Positions 53,837 to 62,332 of a stretch of 64,000 nt of DNA are shown here, in pieces. How positions within the stretch are numbered: the stretch's first letter is position 1; each line of letters begins with the position of its first letter. Source of the DNA: Kitasatospora azatica KCTC 9699 (GTDB lineage Bacteria > Actinomycetota > Actinomycetes > Streptomycetales > Streptomycetaceae); NCBI RefSeq assembly GCF_000744785.1, contig NZ_JQMO01000003.1:2108001-2172000 (forward strand), in the 5' to 3' direction. Both the position numbers and the translations under genes were made by a program. The notes below the pieces were generated by a model. It searched no databases. It saw nothing but the letters and a program-made list of their open reading frames with translations, and was not told where the DNA came from.

Positions 53837-55153
53837 TTACTTCACCCCGGCCGCAGCCTGCAGGACCGACGGGGTGACCGCGCCCGCGTAGACGTGGCCG
53901 TCGTCGGTGATCAGCACGTTGATCACCTTGGTGCTGATCAGGGTGCCGCCGGCCACCGGCTTGCCGAGCGACTTGGCCAGGCCCACGGCGTCGGGGAAGC
54001 CGTTCCCGGTGCCCTTGCGGCCCTGTGCGGTGTTCGACCGCGCCCGGCCGGCCTCGCCCTGGCCGCTGGGCAGCTGGGCGGACAGGACGGCGGTCCAGTC
54101 GGAGCCGATCACCTTGGAGTCGTTCTTGCCCGGGCCGTTCTTGCCGAGCGGCGCGGCGTCGAAGTTGGAGCCCTGGGCGTCCCCGGGCTTCGCGGCCTGC
54201 TCCGTGACCTTCGCGCCCTTCGGCGGGGCGAAGTCGAAGGTCTTGGCGTCCGGCTTGGCGAACGACACGTCCGAGAAGTGCACGTCCAGCACCGTGGCAC
54301 CGGAGGTGGAGGTGGCCACCACCGCGAGCGGGGTGCCGGTGGCCGAGTCGACCGCGATCTTCACCTCGGCGATGGTCGAGCCGGACTGCTTGGGCTTGAC
54401 GCTCAGCTGGTAGGCGCTGCGTCCGGCCACCGAGGCGGTGCCCGCGACGGTGACCTCCGAGCTGTTCGCGGTGCCGGCCAGGAACTTCTGCGCGGCCTGC
54501 TGCGGCGTGGTGACATCACCGAGCTGCGGCGGCGCCTGCTTGGCCGCGCCGCTCCTGCCGGTCTTGTCGGTCAGGTGCACCGCCTGGTTGCTGGCGCTGT
54601 CGTAGGCCCAGGCCTGGTCGCCGTTGTGGATCAGGTCGTACTCGGCCAGGCTGTCGATCAGCGCCACCCGCTGCCGGTCCGGGCCGTCGGCCGCGATCCG
54701 CAGCGTGTGCTCCCCGGCCAGCAGCTCGGTCAGCTTGGCGGTCGGATCGGCCTGGCTGCCGCCGGCCCCCTCCTTGGCCTGCCCGGAGCCGCCCGCGGCC
54801 GCCGCCGATCCGCCCACGGCCGAGGCGACGCTGCCGTGCCCCACCATGGAGAGCAGCTGGCTCGGGATGCCCAGGTCGGTGGAGACCTTGACCGTCCCGC
54901 TCAGTGCCTGGGTCTGGTTCGCCAACACCTTGGTGACCAGCTGCTCGGCCGTCACCTGAGGCAGCGTCGGCGCGCTGTCGCTGGCCAGCGCCGGCACCAC
55001 GGCCACACCGGTGGCCGCGATCGCCGCGATCGCCACCGGCACCAGCACGCGTACCGCAGTGCGCCGGCGCGCCTGGTAGGCCCGGCCGATCGGCTGGTCC
55101 CCGGCCGGTTGCTCCGCGCCGTGCTGCTCCTCGAATCCTGCGTCCTGCGTCAT
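53837..55153 (-). CDS. LolA-like (DUF2092-type) exported protein
   Basis: A 438-residue protein with a cytoplasmic lead and one N-terminal helix (TAVRVLVPVAIAAIAATGVAVV), then a large outside domain with ADPTAKLTELLAGEHTLRIAADGPDRQRVALI and PPQLGDVTTPQQAAQKFLAG, of the LolA/RseB (DUF2092) fold. In this fold proteins bind lipids or lipoprotein or act as sensors. ATG 55153 was chosen because GGAGGGG lies eight bases before it. It comes first in the operon with the ABC exporter, so it might deliver or sense what the exporter moves (inference). Confidence 0.82.
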   Translation of the reverse strand: MTQDAGFEEQHGAEQPAGDQPIGRAYQARRRTAVRVLVPVAIAAIAATGVAVVPALASDSAPTLPQVTAEQLVTKVLANQTQALSGTVKVSTDLGIPSQLLSMVGHGSVASAVGGSAAAAGGSGQAKEGAGGSQADPTAKLTELLAGEHTLRIAADGPDRQRVALIDSLAEYDLIHNGDQAWAYDSASNQAVHLTDKTGRSGAAKQAPPQLGDVTTPQQAAQKFLAGTANSSEVTVAGTASVAGRSAYQLSVKPKQSGSTIAEVKIAVDSATGTPLAVVATSTSGATVLDVHFSDVSFAKPDAKTFDFAPPKGAKVTEQAAKPGDAQGSNFDAAPLGKNGPGKNDSKVIGSDWTAVLSAQLPSGQGEAGRARSNTAQGRKGTGNGFPDAVGLAKSLGKPVAGGTLISTKVINVLITDDGHVYAGAVTPSVLQAAAGVK

Positions 55154-55313
55154 CGGTTCAGCCCCTCCGTCATGAAGCGTGATGACATCCATTAGAGCCC
55201 GGGGAGTGCTCGACGGCATCGCCCCGCAGGGCCAAAGCCGGATACATCCCACGATGCAGTCGACCCTGAGACGGCATCAGGGTTCGGCCCGGCAGCTGGT
55301 CCTCCTGCTGGCG

Positions 55314-55319
55314 TAGGGT
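55314..55319 (+). promoter_or_regulatory. -10 candidate of cofGH, leaderless layout
   Basis: TAGGGT lies exactly six bases before ATG 55326, and no Shine-Dalgarno sequence fits. A convincing -35 box is not visible 17-18 bases upstream. Confidence 0.35.
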
Positions 55320-55325
55320 CGGGCC

Positions 55326-58019
55326 ATGGACGCCACGCCTGCCGCAGCCCCGAACGGGATCTCTCCGACGGGGTCCTCCCCGACCGTGTCCTCGACGCCC
55401 GTGTCCTCCCCGACCGTGTCCTCAACGCCCGGGGCCGGTCCGACCCGGTCCGCTCCGACCGAGTCCTCGATGCGCCGGGCCCTGCGCCGGGCCAGGGACG
55501 GGGTGGCGCTGGACCGGGCGGAGGCCGCCGTGCTGCTCCAGGCCCGCGGCGAGGACCTGCGGGACCTGTGCGCGACGGCCGCCCGCCTGCGCGACGCCGG
55601 ACTGGCCGAGGCCGGCCGGCCCGGGATCATCACCTACTCCAAGAAGGTCTTCATCCCGCTCACCCGGCTCTGCCGGGACCGCTGCCACTACTGCACCTTC
55701 GTCACCGTCCCCGGCAAGCTGCGGCGCGACGGCCACGGGCTCTACCTGGGACCGGACGAGGTACTGGAGATCGCCCGCCAGGGCGCCGCGCTGGGCTGCA
55801 AGGAGGCGCTGTTCACCCTCGGCGACCGCCCCGAGGACCGCTGGCCCGAGGCCCGCGAGTGGCTGGACGCGCACGGCTACGACGACACGCTGTCGTACGT
55901 CCGGGCGATGGCGATCCGGGTGCTGGAGGAGACCGGTCTGCTGCCGCACCTCAACCCGGGCGTGCTGAGCTGGACCGACTTCCAGCGGCTCAAGCCGGTC
56001 TCCCCCTCCATGGGGATGATGCTGGAGACCACCGCCACCCGGCTCTGGTCCGAGCCCGACGGCCCGCACTACGGCTCGCCCGACAAGGAGCCCGCCGTCC
56101 GGCTGCGGGTGCTGGAGGACGCCGGGCGCAGCTCCGTCCCGTTCACCACCGGGATCCTGATCGGCATCGGCGAGAGCTACGAGGAGCGGGCCGACTCGCT
56201 CTTCGCGATCCGCACGGTGGCCCGGCAGTACCACGGCATCCAGGAAGTGATCATCCAGAACTTCCGCGCCAAGCCCGACACCGCGATGCGGGCGATGCCG
56301 GACGCCGAGCTGGAGGAGCTGGCCGCCGCCATCGCGGTGGCCCGGGTGGTCCTCGGCCCGTCCGCCCGGATCCAGGCGCCGCCGAACCTGGTGGACTCCG
56401 AATACCGGCTGATCATCGACGCGGGCATCGACGACTGGGGCGGGGTCTCGCCGCTGACGCCCGATCACGTCAACCCCGAGCGCCCCTGGCCGCAGATCGA
56501 GGAGCTGGCGGCCCGGACCGCCGGGGTGGGCTTCGAGCTGCGCGAGCGGCTGACGGCCCATCCGGAGTACCTGCTGCACGGCGAACCGTGGCTCGACCCG
56601 CGCCTGCTGCCGCACGTCAGGGCCCTGATGGACCCGGCCACCGGGCTGGCTCTTCCCGACGCCCCGGTCGTCGGCCGCCCCTGGCAGGAGCCCGAGGACC
56701 TGCCCGCCCCGTCCGGCCGCACCGACCTGCACCGCACCATCGACACCGAGGGCCGCAGCGGGGACCGGCGGGCCGACTTCGAGGACGTGTACGGCGACTG
56801 GACGGCGCTGCGCGAGCAGGCGGCGACGCTCGGGACGGTGCCGGTGGCGCGGCTGGACGGGGAGGTGCGGTCCGCCCTCGCGGTGGCCGCCGACGACCCG
56901 CAGCGGCTCACCGACGAGCAAGCGCTTGCTCTGTTCTCGGCCGACGGACCGGCGCTGGACGCGCTCTGCGCCATCGCGGACGCCGTGCGGCGCGATGCGG
57001 TCGGAGACACCGTCACCTACTGCGTCACCAGGAACATCAACTTCACCAACGTCTGCTACACCGGCTGCCGCTTCTGCGCCTTCGCCCAGCGGCGCACCGA
57101 CGCCGACGCCTACACCCTCTCGCTGGAGCAGGTCGCCGACCGCGCCGCCCAGGCCTGGGAGGTCGGCGCCACCGAGGTCTGCATGCAGGGCGGCATCCAC
57201 CCCGACCTGCCCGGCACGGCGTACTTCGACATCGCGCGAGCCGTGAAGGAGCGGGTGCCGGGGATGCACGTGCACGCGTTCTCGCCGATGGAGGTGGTCA
57301 ACGGGGCGACCAGGACCGGGCTCTCGATCCGGGACTGGCTGACCCGGGCCCGCGCCGCCGGGCTCGACACGATCCCCGGAACGGCCGCGGAGATCCTGGA
57401 CGACGAGGTGCGCTGGGTCCTCACCAAGGGCAAGCTGCCGGCCGCCACCTGGGTGGAAGTGGTCACCACCGCCCACGAGTTGGGCATCCGCTCGTCCTCC
57501 ACCATGATGTACGGGCACGTGGACGCCCCCGCGCACTGGCTGGGCCACCTGCGACTGCTTGCCGAGATCCAGCAACGCACCGGCGGCTTCACGGAGTTCG
57601 TCACGCTCCCGTTCATCCACACCAACGCCCCGGTCTACCTGGCCGGGATCTCCCGCCCCGGCCCGACGCGCCGCGACAACCGCGCGGTGGTGGCGATGGC
57701 CCGCCTGCTGCTGCACCCGCACATCCCCAACATCCAGACCAGCTGGGTCAAGTTGGGCGCCGAGGGCGCCGCCGAGATGCTCCGCAGCGGCGCCAACGAC
57801 CTGGGCGGCACCCTGATGGAGGAGACCATCTCGCGGATGGCCGGCTCGGCGTACGGCAGTTACAAGTCCATCCGCGACCTGGAGGCGATCGCCGAGGCGG
57901 CCGGCCGGCCGTCACGGCAGCGGACGACGACGTACGGGGAGGTGCCGGCCGAACGGCGAGCGGCGGCGCTGGCCTCGGACGGGCACCTGCCTCAGCTGCT
58001 GCCGGTGCTGGAGAGGTAG
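55326..58019 (+). CDS. cofGH: Bifunctional FO synthase CofGH (FbiC)
   Basis: An 897-residue enzyme that joins tyrosine and the ribityl-aminouracil to FO, the chromophore of cofactor F420. Two radical SAM domains: the N-terminal CofG half has C116, C120 and C123 (CRDRCHYCTF), the C-terminal CofH half has C577, C581 and C584 (CYTGCRFCAF). The first 50 residues are a low-complexity Ser/Thr/Pro leader (repeats of SSPTVSSTP). If translation began at a later Met such as MRRALRRARDGV the protein would lack it. It is near the typical length otherwise. The 3' end overlaps the convergent kinase gene by 28 bp. Confidence 0.95.
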   Translation: MDATPAAAPNGISPTGSSPTVSSTPVSSPTVSSTPGAGPTRSAPTESSMRRALRRARDGVALDRAEAAVLLQARGEDLRDLCATAARLRDAGLAEAGRPGIITYSKKVFIPLTRLCRDRCHYCTFVTVPGKLRRDGHGLYLGPDEVLEIARQGAALGCKEALFTLGDRPEDRWPEAREWLDAHGYDDTLSYVRAMAIRVLEETGLLPHLNPGVLSWTDFQRLKPVSPSMGMMLETTATRLWSEPDGPHYGSPDKEPAVRLRVLEDAGRSSVPFTTGILIGIGESYEERADSLFAIRTVARQYHGIQEVIIQNFRAKPDTAMRAMPDAELEELAAAIAVARVVLGPSARIQAPPNLVDSEYRLIIDAGIDDWGGVSPLTPDHVNPERPWPQIEELAARTAGVGFELRERLTAHPEYLLHGEPWLDPRLLPHVRALMDPATGLALPDAPVVGRPWQEPEDLPAPSGRTDLHRTIDTEGRSGDRRADFEDVYGDWTALREQAATLGTVPVARLDGEVRSALAVAADDPQRLTDEQALALFSADGPALDALCAIADAVRRDAVGDTVTYCVTRNINFTNVCYTGCRFCAFAQRRTDADAYTLSLEQVADRAAQAWEVGATEVCMQGGIHPDLPGTAYFDIARAVKERVPGMHVHAFSPMEVVNGATRTGLSIRDWLTRARAAGLDTIPGTAAEILDDEVRWVLTKGKLPAATWVEVVTTAHELGIRSSSTMMYGHVDAPAHWLGHLRLLAEIQQRTGGFTEFVTLPFIHTNAPVYLAGISRPGPTRRDNRAVVAMARLLLHPHIPNIQTSWVKLGAEGAAEMLRSGANDLGGTLMEETISRMAGSAYGSYKSIRDLEAIAEAAGRPSRQRTTTYGEVPAERRAAALASDGHLPQLLPVLER

Positions 58020-58543
58020 CGCCTGACGGTCAGCGCGCACTCCGCCGGGTCCGCGTGGGTGGTGTCCAGTTCCAGGTCGTAGCGCACCCCTTGGTGGACG
58101 AGCCCGGCCTGGGACGCCGCCATGCCCGGAGCCCGGTCACCGCGCGCCGTCTCCCGACCCGCGGCCACCTCGGCGTCGCACCGGACCGCGACCCAGCACA
58201 CCCGCACCCCGTCCAGCGCCGCCAACCAGCGCTGCTGCGAGGCGCCGCCGCCCAGGAACACCTCGTCCACGATGACCCGGGCACCCGCCCGGACCATCGC
58301 CGCGATCCCCTGGATCCACGCGTCCTCCAGCTCCCGGAACACCTCCCCGACCGCCACCTCGCCGTCGCCCTCGACGGAGATCCCGCCCTCACCCTCGCCC
58401 TCCAACAACGCGGCGGGCATGCCCTCGATCAAGGTGTCCACCCCGAAGGTCAACCACGGGTCGGGCAGCACCGCCTGCAACTGCCGGGCGAGGGTGGACT
58501 TGCCGGAACTGGAGGCACCGTTCAGCACGATCATCTGCGTCAT
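57992..58543 (-). CDS. Chloramphenicol phosphotransferase-like small kinase
   Basis: A 183-residue P-loop kinase: MIVLNGASSSGKSTLARQLQ (residues 4-23, Walker A) and PDPWLTFGVDTLIEG, then VIVDEVFLGGGASQQRW and RCDAEVAAGRETARGDRAPG, all close to the chloramphenicol 3-O-phosphotransferase family found in streptomycetes. Family members phosphorylate a drug hydroxyl or other small alcohols; whether this one acts on chloramphenicol is unknown. I chose ATG 58543. It converges on cofGH with a 28-bp overlap and is back to back with helR. Confidence 0.85.
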   Translation of the reverse strand: MTQMIVLNGASSSGKSTLARQLQAVLPDPWLTFGVDTLIEGMPAALLEGEGEGGISVEGDGEVAVGEVFRELEDAWIQGIAAMVRAGARVIVDEVFLGGGASQQRWLAALDGVRVCWVAVRCDAEVAAGRETARGDRAPGMAASQAGLVHQGVRYDLELDTTHADPAECALTVRRYLSSTGSS

Positions 58544-58684
58544 CACCCGAGCCACGGTAGGCGCACCCCCACAGCGCGCCAAGGGCTCCAGCTTCCCCAT
58601 GCGAGGCTCGCTCAGTGGTGGTGGCCTCGGGATGGCCAAAGAGGGACAGCCCACCTCTTGCCACTATCAATCTATAGCGCGCAG

Positions 58685-58706
58685 GGGGGCTTGCGGCAAG
58701 GCCCCC
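58685..58706 (+). promoter_or_regulatory. Rifamycin-associated element (RAE) upstream of helR
   Basis: GGGGGCTTGC at the left and GCAAGGCCCCC at the right form a 22-bp near-palindrome that contains the published RAE consensus form GGGGCTTGCGGCAAGGCCC. RAEs sit at promoters of rifamycin-inducible genes in actinobacteria. It lies 52 bases before helR, next to an A/T-rich patch (58665-58678). Confidence 0.85.
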
Positions 58707-58758
58707 GGTGTGGCGCAGAATCGCAGGCCGACGCCGGAACCTGCGGAAATGAGATGTC

Positions 58759-60951
58759 TTGAATCCCTTGACCACCAGCGCGTTCGAGCTTCCCGATCGC
58801 CTCGCCCCGAAGGCCGACCCGGCGCTGATCGCCGGGGACGAGCAGCACTTCGCGGCGATTGCGGAGAGCCTCGAGCAGACGATCGCCGAACTGTCCGAGC
58901 GCCTCGATGCCGAGCGCAGGGCGCCCGGTGGCAGTGGTCGGGAGGCGATGGACCGGGATGTGGAGATCCATCGGTTGACCGGTCGCCTGCGTGCGTTGCG
59001 TCGTTTCGGGTTGGACCTGTGCCTCGGGCACATCGTCAGTGCGGACCGCCCCGAGCCCGTGTACATCGGACGCCTCGGCCTCACCGACAGCACGGGGCGG
59101 CGGCTGCTGCTCGACTGGCGTTCACCTGCGGCCGAGCCGTTCTTCGCCGCGACCCACGCCAACCCGATGGGTCTGGCGAGCCGCCGCCGGTACCGCTGGA
59201 CCCGTGGCCGGATCAGCGACTACTGGGACGAGGTGTTCACCACTGACGGGCTCGACGGGCACGCGGCACTTGACGACCAGTCGGCCTTCATCGCGAGTCT
59301 GGGCAGCAACCGGTCGCCCCGGATGCGGGACGTGCTCGCCACCATCCAGGCCGACCAGGACGCCATCGTGCGGGCGGGGTCCCGTGGCGCCCTCGTGGTC
59401 GACGGCGGCCCGGGTACGGGGAAGACCGTCGTGGCGCTGCACCGCTCCGCCTACCTCCTCTACGCCGACCCGCGCCTCGGTCACCGTCGGGGCGGCGTGC
59501 TGTTCGTCGGCCCGCACCAGCCCTATCTGGCCTATGTCGCCGACGTCCTGCCCAGCCTCGGCGAGGAGGGCGTGCGGACCTGCACCGTGCGGGACCTGGT
59601 CGCCGAGGGAGCCGGGGCGTCGGTCGAGACCGACCCGGAGGTGGCCCGCCTGAAGTCCTCCGTGGACATGGTGAAGGCGATCGAGAAGGCCGTCCGGTTC
59701 TACGAGGAGCCGCCCGCCGAGGGGATGACGGTCACCACCCACTGGTCCGACATCTGGCTGAGCGCCGACGACTGGGCCGAGGCCTTCGACGCAGCGGAAC
59801 CGGGTACGCCGCACAACGAGGCGCGCGAGCAGATCTGGGCGGAGCTGGTCACGATCCTGCTGGACAAGCACCGCGGCGAGGAGGTCACGCCCGAGCTGTT
59901 CCGCAGGTCGCTGCTGCAGGACGAAGAGCTGGTCACGACCCTCAACCGCGCCTGGCCGCTGCTCGAAGCGGCCGACCTCGTCTCGGACCTCTGGTCGGTG
60001 CCCGCCTACCTGCGGATGTGCGCTCCCTGGCTCAGCCCCGACGAGGTCCGCAGGCTGCGGCGCGCGGAGCCCCAGACCTGGACCGTCTCCGACCTGCCGC
60101 TGCTGGACGCGGCACGGCAGCGGCTCGGCGACCCGGAGGCGGCGCGACGCCAGCAGCGGCGGCGGGCCGCGGTGGCCGCCCAACGGGAGGAGATGTCGCG
60201 CGTCATCGACCACCTGATCGAGAGCGACGACTCCGAGATGCAGGTGATGTCGATGCTGCGCGGGCAGGACCTGCAGGGCAGCCTGGTGGACGAGTCGGCC
60301 CTGGCCGGCGCCGACCCGGACGTGCTCGCCGGCCCGTTCGCGCACGTCGTGGTGGACGAGGCCCAGGAACTGACCGACGCGGAGTGGCAGATGCTGCTGC
60401 TGCGCTGCCCGTCCCGGAGCTTCACCATCGTCGGGGACCGCGCCCAGGCCCGGCACGGGTTCATCGAGTCGTGGCAGGAACGGCTCGAGCGGATCGGGCT
60501 CGACCGCAGCGTCGTCGCCTCGCTGAGCATCAACTACCGGACCCCGGAGGAGGTCATGGCGGAAGCCGAACCGGCCATCCGGTCCGTGCTCCCGGACGCC
60601 AACGTGCCGACGTCCATCCGCAGCAGCGGCGTTCCCGTCACGCACGGATCCGTCACGGAGCTGGACTCGATCCTCGACACCTGGCTCGCCGCCCACGCCG
60701 AGGGGACCGCCTGCGTCATCGGCACCGGTGACATCGAACACGGGACGTTCCAGGCGACGTCCCGCGTCCAGTCGCTGACCCCGGAGCTGTCCAAGGGCCT
60801 CGAGTTCGACCTGGTCGTCCTCGTCGACCCGGAGGCGTTCGGCACGGGCATCGAAGGAGCGGTCGACCGCTACGTCGCGATGACCCGAGCGACCCGCCAG
60901 CTCGTCATCCTCACCAGCCCTGACGCTGCGCCAAGTCAGGCCGCACGATAA
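58759..60951 (+). CDS. helR: HelR-type RNA polymerase recycling ATPase (UvrD-like, HelD family)
   Basis: A 730-residue UvrD/HelD-like protein. The N-terminal coiled coil (residues 35-85) would enter the RNA polymerase secondary channel. Walker A is GGPGTGKTVVA (residues 216-226), Walker B VVVDEAQELTD, followed by ERIGLDRSVVASLSINYRTPEEVM and VDRYVAMTRATRQLVILTS of superfamily 1A. In actinobacteria HelR frees rifamycin-blocked RNA polymerase and confers tolerance, as established in S. venezuelae. The RAE just upstream supports this subtype. TTG start at 58759 (no ATG nearby) is supported by the open frame and by GAAATGAG upstream. Confidence 0.93.
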   Translation: MNPLTTSAFELPDRLAPKADPALIAGDEQHFAAIAESLEQTIAELSERLDAERRAPGGSGREAMDRDVEIHRLTGRLRALRRFGLDLCLGHIVSADRPEPVYIGRLGLTDSTGRRLLLDWRSPAAEPFFAATHANPMGLASRRRYRWTRGRISDYWDEVFTTDGLDGHAALDDQSAFIASLGSNRSPRMRDVLATIQADQDAIVRAGSRGALVVDGGPGTGKTVVALHRSAYLLYADPRLGHRRGGVLFVGPHQPYLAYVADVLPSLGEEGVRTCTVRDLVAEGAGASVETDPEVARLKSSVDMVKAIEKAVRFYEEPPAEGMTVTTHWSDIWLSADDWAEAFDAAEPGTPHNEAREQIWAELVTILLDKHRGEEVTPELFRRSLLQDEELVTTLNRAWPLLEAADLVSDLWSVPAYLRMCAPWLSPDEVRRLRRAEPQTWTVSDLPLLDAARQRLGDPEAARRQQRRRAAVAAQREEMSRVIDHLIESDDSEMQVMSMLRGQDLQGSLVDESALAGADPDVLAGPFAHVVVDEAQELTDAEWQMLLLRCPSRSFTIVGDRAQARHGFIESWQERLERIGLDRSVVASLSINYRTPEEVMAEAEPAIRSVLPDANVPTSIRSSGVPVTHGSVTELDSILDTWLAAHAEGTACVIGTGDIEHGTFQATSRVQSLTPELSKGLEFDLVVLVDPEAFGTGIEGAVDRYVAMTRATRQLVILTSPDAAPSQAAR

Positions 60952-61080
60952 TCAGTTGGCGGTTGTCCGAGTGCTACGGATACTGACTCGTGCTCTCGGA
61001 CGTCGATGCCGCCGCGCTCTACGACCTGCTGAGTCCGCGAGCCGCGAGATCATCACGATCGCCCGCCGGGCGTAGGCGCC

Positions 61081-61086
61081 TACGCT
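61081..61086 (+). promoter_or_regulatory. -10 candidate of cutA, leaderless layout
   Basis: TACGCT lies six bases before ATG 61093. No ribosome site fits between them. -35 box unclear. Confidence 0.33.
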
Positions 61087-61092
61087 CGCTCC

Positions 61093-61416
61093 ATGACGAA
61101 CCGTGACTTCCTGGTGGTGACCACCACGCACGAGGGCGAGGAGCAGGCACGTGCGCTCGCCACCGCCGTGGTGGGTGAGCGGTTGGCCGCCTGCGCGCAG
61201 GTGTACCCGGTCAACTCCGTGTACTGGTGGGACGGTGAGGTGCAGGCGGCGCCGGAGTGGCGGATCGACTTCAAGACCCGCGCCGAGCTCGCGGACCGGC
61301 TGGCGGCGTTCATCGGTGAGCAGCACAGCTACCAGACCCCCGAGGTGATCGCCGTCCCGGTGGTCACGGGCAGCACGGCCTACCTGGACTGGATCAACGC
61401 CGAGACGGCCGGATGA
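61093..61416 (+). CDS. cutA: CutA divalent-cation tolerance protein
   Basis: A 107-residue trimeric ferredoxin-fold protein. The family block is ERLAACAQVYPVNSVYWWDG then EWRIDFKTRAEL and YQTPEVIAVPVVTGSTAYLDW. In other bacteria CutA is linked to copper or other divalent ion tolerance, or to signalling; its exact role is unsettled. The 140 bp before it hold no gene. The 60 bp after it are tandem ggcccag/cagtccaggt-type repeats. Confidence 0.95.
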   Translation: MTNRDFLVVTTTHEGEEQARALATAVVGERLAACAQVYPVNSVYWWDGEVQAAPEWRIDFKTRAELADRLAAFIGEQHSYQTPEVIAVPVVTGSTAYLDWINAETAG

Positions 61417-61479
61417 CGGCCGGCCCAGCTCAGCCCGGGTTGGCCCAGCCCAGTCCAGGTTGGCCCGGGCCGGCCCAGG

Positions 61480-62244
61480 TCAGTCCAGGTCGGGCCAGCT
61501 GAGCAGGCGCTCCAGGACGGACCGGTCACCCTCGGTGCGCAGCCGGTCCAGGGGGAGGCGGCCGTGCAGCACCAGCAGCAGGTCGCTCGCCGGGCCGTGC
61601 AGGCCGGCGTCCTCCTCCTGAGCGTCAGCCTTCTCGGTGCCGGCGACCGCGCCCAGCTCCAGGACCCAGGACTCGCCCTCCTCGGCGTGCAGGCCGACCC
61701 GGACCGGCTGGTGCGGCCAGGGGCCGGCGGTGCCGTGGCTGACGCCGATGAACTCGCCGATCCCGTCGAGGGCGACAAGCTCCGGCAGGGGTTCGGGAGT
61801 TCCGGCGGTCAGCTGGGCGTCGAAGGCGTGTACGGCGGCCTCCTGAACCTGGTGGCGGGCGACGGCGCCACTGGTCATCGGCACCTCGGACCCGGCCCAC
61901 CAAGTCCAGCAGCCCAGCTCGGGGCCGGCCGCCCGCAGGGTGGCGATCAGCTCCTCGGTGGCGGTGGCCGAACGGGCCAGCAGGCCGGCTGACAGGGCGT
62001 CATCGACCGGCTTCACCGCCGGTGGCTGCTCGCTCGGCCCGGCCGCGACCGCCGCCGTCCAGAACCGGTGCACCTCGGTGAGGTGTTCGACCAGTTCGCG
62101 CAGCGACCAGTCCGGGCAACTGGGGACGCGGGCGTCCAGGTCGGGCGAGGCGGCGACGGCGGCGCGCAGGGCCGCTGAGCGGTCCTCGATCAGGCTCAGC
62201 ACGTTCGCGAAAGCTAGGGTCTCGAAGGACGGTGTCGGGGTCAT
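61480..62244 (-). CDS. Maleylpyruvate isomerase family, mycothiol-dependent (DinB-like)
   Basis: A 254-residue protein. The N-terminal DinB-like four-helix domain has VPSCPDWSLRELVEHLTEVHRFW and, further on, ARHQVQEAAVHAFDAQL, giving the conserved His-Glu-His metal triad of the mycothiol-dependent isomerase family (TIGR03083). A C-terminal SCP2-like part (DLLLVLHGRLPLDRL) follows. Mycothiol is the thiol of actinobacteria. Substrate unknown. ATG 62244. Confidence 0.88.
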   Translation of the reverse strand: MTPTPSFETLAFANVLSLIEDRSAALRAAVAASPDLDARVPSCPDWSLRELVEHLTEVHRFWTAAVAAGPSEQPPAVKPVDDALSAGLLARSATATEELIATLRAAGPELGCWTWWAGSEVPMTSGAVARHQVQEAAVHAFDAQLTAGTPEPLPELVALDGIGEFIGVSHGTAGPWPHQPVRVGLHAEEGESWVLELGAVAGTEKADAQEEDAGLHGPASDLLLVLHGRLPLDRLRTEGDRSVLERLLSWPDLD

Positions 62245-62332
62245 CCCCGCTTCGTATCATCCGCCGCTGACAGTCGGTCAGAAACGAGGCGGCGGCGCTG
62301 CCGTCCGGCGGCCGCCCACCGGCGCTGGAACA

